Part shown: in pieces, positions 59,610-64,000 of the stretch
Layout: each line of letters begins with the position of its first letter
Numbering within the stretch: the stretch's first letter is position 1
DNA from: Hsuehochloa calcarea
Lineage: Eukaryota > Streptophyta > Magnoliopsida > Poales > Poaceae
Assembly (NCBI GenBank): GCA_036346395.1
Contig: CM070594.1
Coordinates: 54,793,519-54,857,518, forward strand
Length of the DNA stretch: 64,000 nucleotides
Reading direction: 5' to 3'
The notes under the pieces: generated by a model
Told to the model about the DNA's origin: nothing
Databases searched by the model: none
Seen by the model: the letters and a program-made list of their open reading frames with translations, nothing else
Position numbers and translations under genes: made by a program

Positions 59610-61245
59610 TCAAGCAGTTCCATACAGAAACATGTTGCCTGCAAGATTTATGATATTAGGAAAAGTACAAAAGAAGAAAAAGGAGAAGAGAAGTAAAACC
59701 AGTATATCCAGAAGATGTATGGTAATCTAGAATGTCAAGCTTCAAGATACGTCACTAATTCATACCTTGACCAAGGATAAGGACTGAATCCTTGGAGATA
59801 GGTACAATGCCCTGAACCTTTTCACTCGTAAATATTGCTTCAATAGCTGCAGGAAAACAGAAGTTGAAGTCATGAGGAAAAGAGGATTATGATGTAAATG
59901 TTAGACAGCATCATAGACTACTTAAACCAAATGAGCTTAGTGCCTTAGTCAATGGAAATATATGTGAAAAACAGCCAATAAAAAAACTAGTAAGTTGTCC
60001 TACTCTTTTGAACAATTACTTTGTGTACAGGAGTACTGGGAATGACCTTACGAGGTTAAACATGCACAACCAGGCAAACCGGAAAAGGTTTGAACTTTGA
60101 AGCAACCAGTACATGACTTAATATGTAACGCTGCTCTCTTTCGGAAAGTAACTTAGTATTATAAGGTCCGGAATGACCTTATAATGTTGGGCGGCTTGGG
60201 CCACTCATAATATAATTTCCATATTTCAATAGGCAATAAATCCAGGGAAATTCTAAGAAATTGTCAATAAGTACATGTTTTCTGAAGATCTGGTTAATAA
60301 TTAAAATGATTAACAACGGGAGCATATAGGACAAAAGAACTATGTCAATGCTACAGACCTGAGAGCTTACTGGTTGCTAACTCTCTTTCTCCATCACCAT
60401 CTCCATTGTCGCTGCTAGGTGATTCAACATCAAATGCTGACATTATGTGTATATCCACCATCTGAAACCCAAAGGATTTGTGTCTCTGCACAAACACTCT
60501 GAACACATTTATTAATGAAGTAAACCATCATGATGCAAAAACAACAAATCCAGGACAAAAACTCACTTGTAGAGCTACTTGGATAGACAGCGAACAATTG
60601 CACTTTCATGGCATAATGCAAACAGTAGGTATGGATATTTTCACAATATTGCTTGCTGGCAGCTTCTGAGACCATTTCAGTGTTTGGAAGACTGAAGACA
60701 TGTAACACTCCAGCTGAATCAAGTACCAAAAACTTGTCCTTGGAAAGAGGATGGATTAAAACAGCTTTCACTGATTTTATCAATTCTACGCCACCTTGTG
60801 AGTTACTATCCTCATAATTAAATGCCAAAAAGAAAGAGCAATAGCTCCCTGAATTCTGTTTTACCCTCAAAGTTGTAAGCTTACCTGAAAGAATAATTTT
60901 GGACCACATATTAGTTGATTTTGCTACAATGCAGCTGCAAGCAATGCAAGTAAAGAGCCAAATACCTTATTCCTAGTAAAACTACAACTACTAACTACAG
61001 CAGTAGTACAAATGTACAATTCAATCGTAAGTCTGTTTTTGTTATTAGTATTTCCTGCAAGTTGGCACGTTCGAAAGGAACCAAATGTGAATTGCTGTAG
61101 AATTATCTAAGAATGCTAATATGATATACAGTTGACATGGTTGTGTTGCTATGATGCACCGATATATGATACCAGTACGGCAGTACGGAAACGGCAATAC
61201 CCCATTTCCCCCCCCCCAAAAAAGAAAACAGATACGGCGATACGG

Positions 61246-61287
<42 letters not shown>

Positions 61288-63545
61288 AAAATAGTAAAAA
61301 TATAAAATACGATAAAATACGATACTTGATAAGTTTCAATCAAGGTCAGTTGACAATACAATAAAACAGAACCATGAGCAAAAAGTATCTCAAATCATGT
61401 TGCAATATCAGTTACAATTTAGTTTCTTAAAATGGAGAATAATTTAGTGGCTGCTCACATAATATACTATGGCCCTGTTTGTTTAGACTTTTTGTGTGGC
61501 TTAAAAGCCAAAAAGCTTAAGCCTAAACAAAGGGGTGGCTTTTTTGTGCAGCTTATAAAAAGCTTAAGCCATTTTAATGGATCATCGAACATTCAAAACA
61601 ACATGAATGTTTTTTTACCCATGTGCATTACCAACTTTGTTTTCTCCAATTGAAGTGTAAGATATGCACTACAAAAGCTTAACAAGGGGGAATACCAAAC
61701 ATATGTATAAGCCTAAATAATATTTACAGCGTTAGTTCTCTTAACACTGAATATATATTCAGGCAATAAAATTATGCACCTCAAAGCACTGAATGTGGTT
61801 CAAAACTAGGCAACCAGACATATCAAGTGGGCTGGGCTTGAATTATGGGCCGTATCGAGGTATTAGGAAGTATCGGTTTTTTGTTTTCTTTTTTTAAAAC
61901 ATAAATGTTTCTGATACTTCTCGATACGTATCGGCACCGATCGGAGCCGTACCCGTATCCAGTATGTATCGGGATACTGGTACGCTGTTGGTTAGGACTT
62001 AGGAGTATCGGTGCATTAGAGTTGAGTTGTAATGGTCATTCCCTCACAAGACATCCTCTGAAGAAGGCGGTCCTTCAAGAGGCTAGTGGTCTCATAAAAC
62101 TGTAATAATGTACAAATGCTGAATTTGGCCTCTTCCCCCAACTTTGTGTACCCACATTCTTCCTACCTGTTGGATTTTCTTTCTTTCATCTTTTTTTTTG
62201 TGAAGCCAGCAATTTATACCCATAGACCAAACACATGCAATAGTCACCGCCTCTGCATGGACTTGTCTCCAAATCCAATTAAAGCTACACATCTTGTGCA
62301 CACTATTAAATTGCCATTTACATTAACAGCCCCTAATAAACATGGCATGCAACACACGTGTGCACCTACCGGTAACTATAAGCACAACAAAGTAAGAACT
62401 TAGAAGCAAAATTATATTGCATTTAAAACCATGCTTGTCATGGCATCGCCTTGGCGTCCCGGCGGTGCGGAGGGAACGCCGCGGAGGCTCACCTCTCCTT
62501 GGCCATCTAGGCGGGTGCCCAGGTCACGCCATCCAAGACGTACGACCTAGCTTTTATCCCCACTCACTTTATCATTGTAAGTGTAAATCAAATGATGTCT
62601 AGTTGTAGTTCGCCAAGCTAGCGCTTCCTTTTTTCATGATATAACACAGGATCACCGAATAGAATCAAAGCTTCAAGTAAAGCGGGAAGTACTCACAAGT
62701 GGAGACAGCTTCTCCTCCACCACCTCCCCGCCAGTACCACGCCCAACCGGCACAACCAACCCATTAAGAATCCCGTTCTTCTTGTGTAAGCTCGTCCTTC
62801 CTGCTGCCCCGGCACCCTCCTTCCTCCCCTCCCTATCCCTGCCACCCTTCATCAAACCCCGCAGCGGGAACACGCGCACGCCACCAGCCTCGAAGAGCAG
62901 CAGCCTCCTCATGGCGACCTCCATCGCGTACACCGGCCTCACCGGGTCGAGCTCGACAACCGCGCACTTGTGCAGTTCCACTGTCCGCCCGTCCGCGGCC
63001 ATCCTCGGGGCGAGAACCCAGATCTGCCCGGCGGCCAAGGAGAGCAGCGCCACGGCGTTGACACCGCCCGCTACGCGGACGCCGAGGCCGAACGGGAGGC
63101 CGCGGAGGGGCAGGCCGGAGGCCGACACGTGGCGCTTGAAGGAGAGCAGGGCGGGGGCGAAGCGACCGGAGGCGAGGGAGTAGGTGCGGAGGTGGAGCGC
63201 CGGGGAGGAGGGGGACGGGTGCGCGGAGAGGAAGAGGAGGTGGGAGGAGGGGAGCAGGAGCGCGAAGCAGGCGGCGGCCGCAAGCGGGGCGGGGACGACG
63301 GTGGGAGCGGGCGAGGCGGAGTCGGGGGTGGGAGCGGGGAGGGAGGGGAACAGGCGGGCGGAGGAGTCGGGGAAGAGGAGCGCGAGCGCGCGGGATGGGG
63401 AGGGGGACGGCGCGAGGAGGAGCGACGTGGGAGGCGAGGGGGCGGGCGGGAGAGGGAGGCGGTTGGCGTTGAGAGGAGAAGGAAGCGAGGGCGGCGACGG
63501 AGGAGGAGGAGGGAGTGAGGGTTGCGGCGGTGGAGGCGGCGGCAT
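59610..63545 (-). CDS. Plant protein of unknown function, propeller-like, five exons, apparent frameshift in exon 3
   Basis: Proposed exons on the minus strand are 63545-62693, 60923-60567, 60485-60371, 59846-59766 and 59638-59610, about 478 codons. Exon 1 starts at ATG 63543-63545 with a proline/serine/alanine-rich N-terminus (about 90 residues), then GQIWVLAPRMAADGRTVELH and RPVYAMEVAMRRLLLFEAGG. Exon 2 reads ILSGKLTTLRVKQNSGSYCS, FLVLDSAGVLHVFSLPNTEM and MKVQLFAVYPSSST. Exon 3 runs TQILWVSDGGYT into IMSAFDVESPSSDNGDGDGE, exon 4 EAIFTSEKVQGIVPISKDSV then LILGQG, and exon 5 ends GNMFLYGTA and stop. Short beta-strand-like repeats ending in hydrophobic-plus-HVFS or VFPL suggest a WD40-like propeller, but no canonical WD motif is present. 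Exon 3 is 115 nt; the phases of its neighbours require a multiple of three. The exon 1 donor is uncertain (62693 by phase, 62697 by consensus). Confidence 0.68.
60371..60485 (-). other. Exon 3 of the propeller-like gene with frame break
   Basis: Acceptor TTTGTGCAG/AGACAC and donor AACCA/GTAAGC are both good. Entering in phase 1 gives WVSDGGYT and then a stop; leaving in phase 1 requires the frame with IMSAFDVESPSSDN. The switch lies around 60445-60455. One extra or two missing bases explain it. An alternative phase-0 entry gives RHKSFGFQMVDIHIMSAFDV without a break but needs a different exon 2 donor, which I do not see. Confidence 0.6.
61247..61285. repeat. (TG)n microsatellite
   Basis: About 19 uninterrupted TG units. 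A C-run and A-run precede it (about 61208-61223). Likely length-polymorphic. Confidence 0.95.
61470..61535. repeat. Short hairpin-forming repeat
   Basis: CCCTGTTTGTTTAGACTTTTTG is followed after a short loop by CAAAAAGCTTAAGCCTAAACAAAGGGG, an imperfect inverted repeat with about 28-base arms. The start GGCCCTGTTTGTTTAG is common at the ends of grass MITEs. Confidence 0.55.
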
Positions 63546-64000
63546 GACCACCGCCGGTGTTCGAGCGGGGTGGTGCGGCTACCGGGCCGAACGTAGTGGG
63601 CTTGACCTGTATCTGTATGTATGTAGATCGGGTTTTCCTCCTAGCAAGTTACTTTTTTCCTATTACAAACAAAACGTGCGTATACACCACTACAGAGGTG
63701 GGTACACACGTGAGTACGCCCATTTAGCACGATAAGAACCACAGAGGCTGAGAATAAATCACTGACTTCGTAAAGTTTCTATAGAAATATATTCATATTC
63801 GTGTAAATATAAATATTATCAGAATTTAAACTCTAGTGGATAAAGTGATATATCTATAAATGATTTCTATGTTCAAGTTACTTTGGTAAAGCTCTCTCAG
63901 TAGCTGAGTAGGTGCATACCAGTAGATAACAAACTTGTTTATGTTCTAATCTTTTATTTTTGTCCTCGTTTAGGTTGTAATCCTGTTTTGGTGCTTTATT
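63546..64000 (-). promoter_or_regulatory. Upstream region of the minus-strand gene
   Basis: The first 60 bases upstream of the ATG are GC-rich, followed by AT-rich sequence. No clear TATA box is placed at a convincing distance, as is common for broadly expressed genes with GC-rich starts. No other gene is seen to the window end. Confidence 0.4.

Larger units (their letters stand above)
61154..62016. repeat. Inverted-repeat element in intron 1 of the propeller-like gene
   Basis: The left end ATGCACCGATA (61154) and right end TATCGGTGCAT (62016) are inverted, and both are followed inward by GATACC/GGTAC-rich text (GATACCAGTACGG against CCGTACC, TATCGGGATACTGGTACG). It is probably a non-autonomous DNA transposon about 860 bp long. 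No clear target duplication was seen. It lies inside the 1.8-kb first intron and contains a (TG)n tract and a short hairpin. Confidence 0.5.

Noticed and set aside
61103..61361. Threonine/histidine repeat frames
   Set aside because: Translation of the (TG)n microsatellite.
62782..63735. Several long plus-strand open frames opposite exon 1 of the minus-strand gene
   Set aside because: They are glycine/arginine- or proline-rich mirror images of a GC-rich exon and lack domains; the minus-strand frame continues logically into downstream exons.

Overview
This is a nuclear segment from a monocot, almost certainly a grass (Poaceae). The reasons are the GC-rich, proline- and alanine-rich first exon at the right end, a CACTA transposon full of ACAGACGG-type subterminal repeats, several grass-type copia and gypsy LTR elements, and a single-intron non-RD LRR receptor kinase of the Xa21-like class (LRR-RLK subfamily XII). 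No bacterial, organellar, rRNA, tRNA or CRISPR feature was seen. Only two loci look like host genes; most of the window is nested and decayed mobile DNA.

Layout from left to right. (1) 262-4735: gypsy-type LTR element with a very long LTR (about 3.36 kb), a PBS, a polypurine tract, an internal region under 0.8 kb without gag-pol, and a truncated second LTR. (2) 5368-14012: a CACTA (En/Spm) transposon with a decayed TNP2-like transposase, a second decayed reading frame of the plant Ptta/En/Spm type, a C48 (Ulp1-like) peptidase relic, three clusters of ACAGACGG repeats and two large inverted repeats. (3) 14531-14698: a small hAT-like MITE with 8-bp target duplications. (4) 15001-17186: non-coding blocks repeated in the same order at 32710-35478. 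(5) 17650-28803: a complete copia element of SIRE/Maximus type with a perfect 5-bp target duplication (GAGTC) and broken genes. (6) 28920-30540: a gypsy-LTR-like fragment, then a mosaic of four short tandem-repeat families. (7) 32430-35550: relics, including the first codons of a receptor kinase. (8) 36215-39925: a 3'-truncated copia element on the minus strand.

(9) 40887-44251: the main intact gene, a 1,090-residue LRR receptor-like kinase with one 92-bp intron. (10) 45984-52460: a complete copia element on the minus strand (target duplication TCCGG). (11) 53415-54172: a decayed kinase pseudogene of the same receptor family. (12) 56560-58440: a gypsy-LTR-like remnant on the minus strand. (13) 59610-63545: a five-exon plant gene of unknown, propeller-like type on the minus strand, open except for one apparent frameshift in its third exon.

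The receptor kinase at 40.9 kb, the 5' relic at 32.4 kb and the kinase relic at 53.4 kb, together with repeated upstream DNA at 33.3 and 39.9 kb, indicate that this was once a tandem receptor-kinase cluster that was duplicated, broken up and filled with transposons. Splice sites and protein relationships were read by eye; no database search was run.
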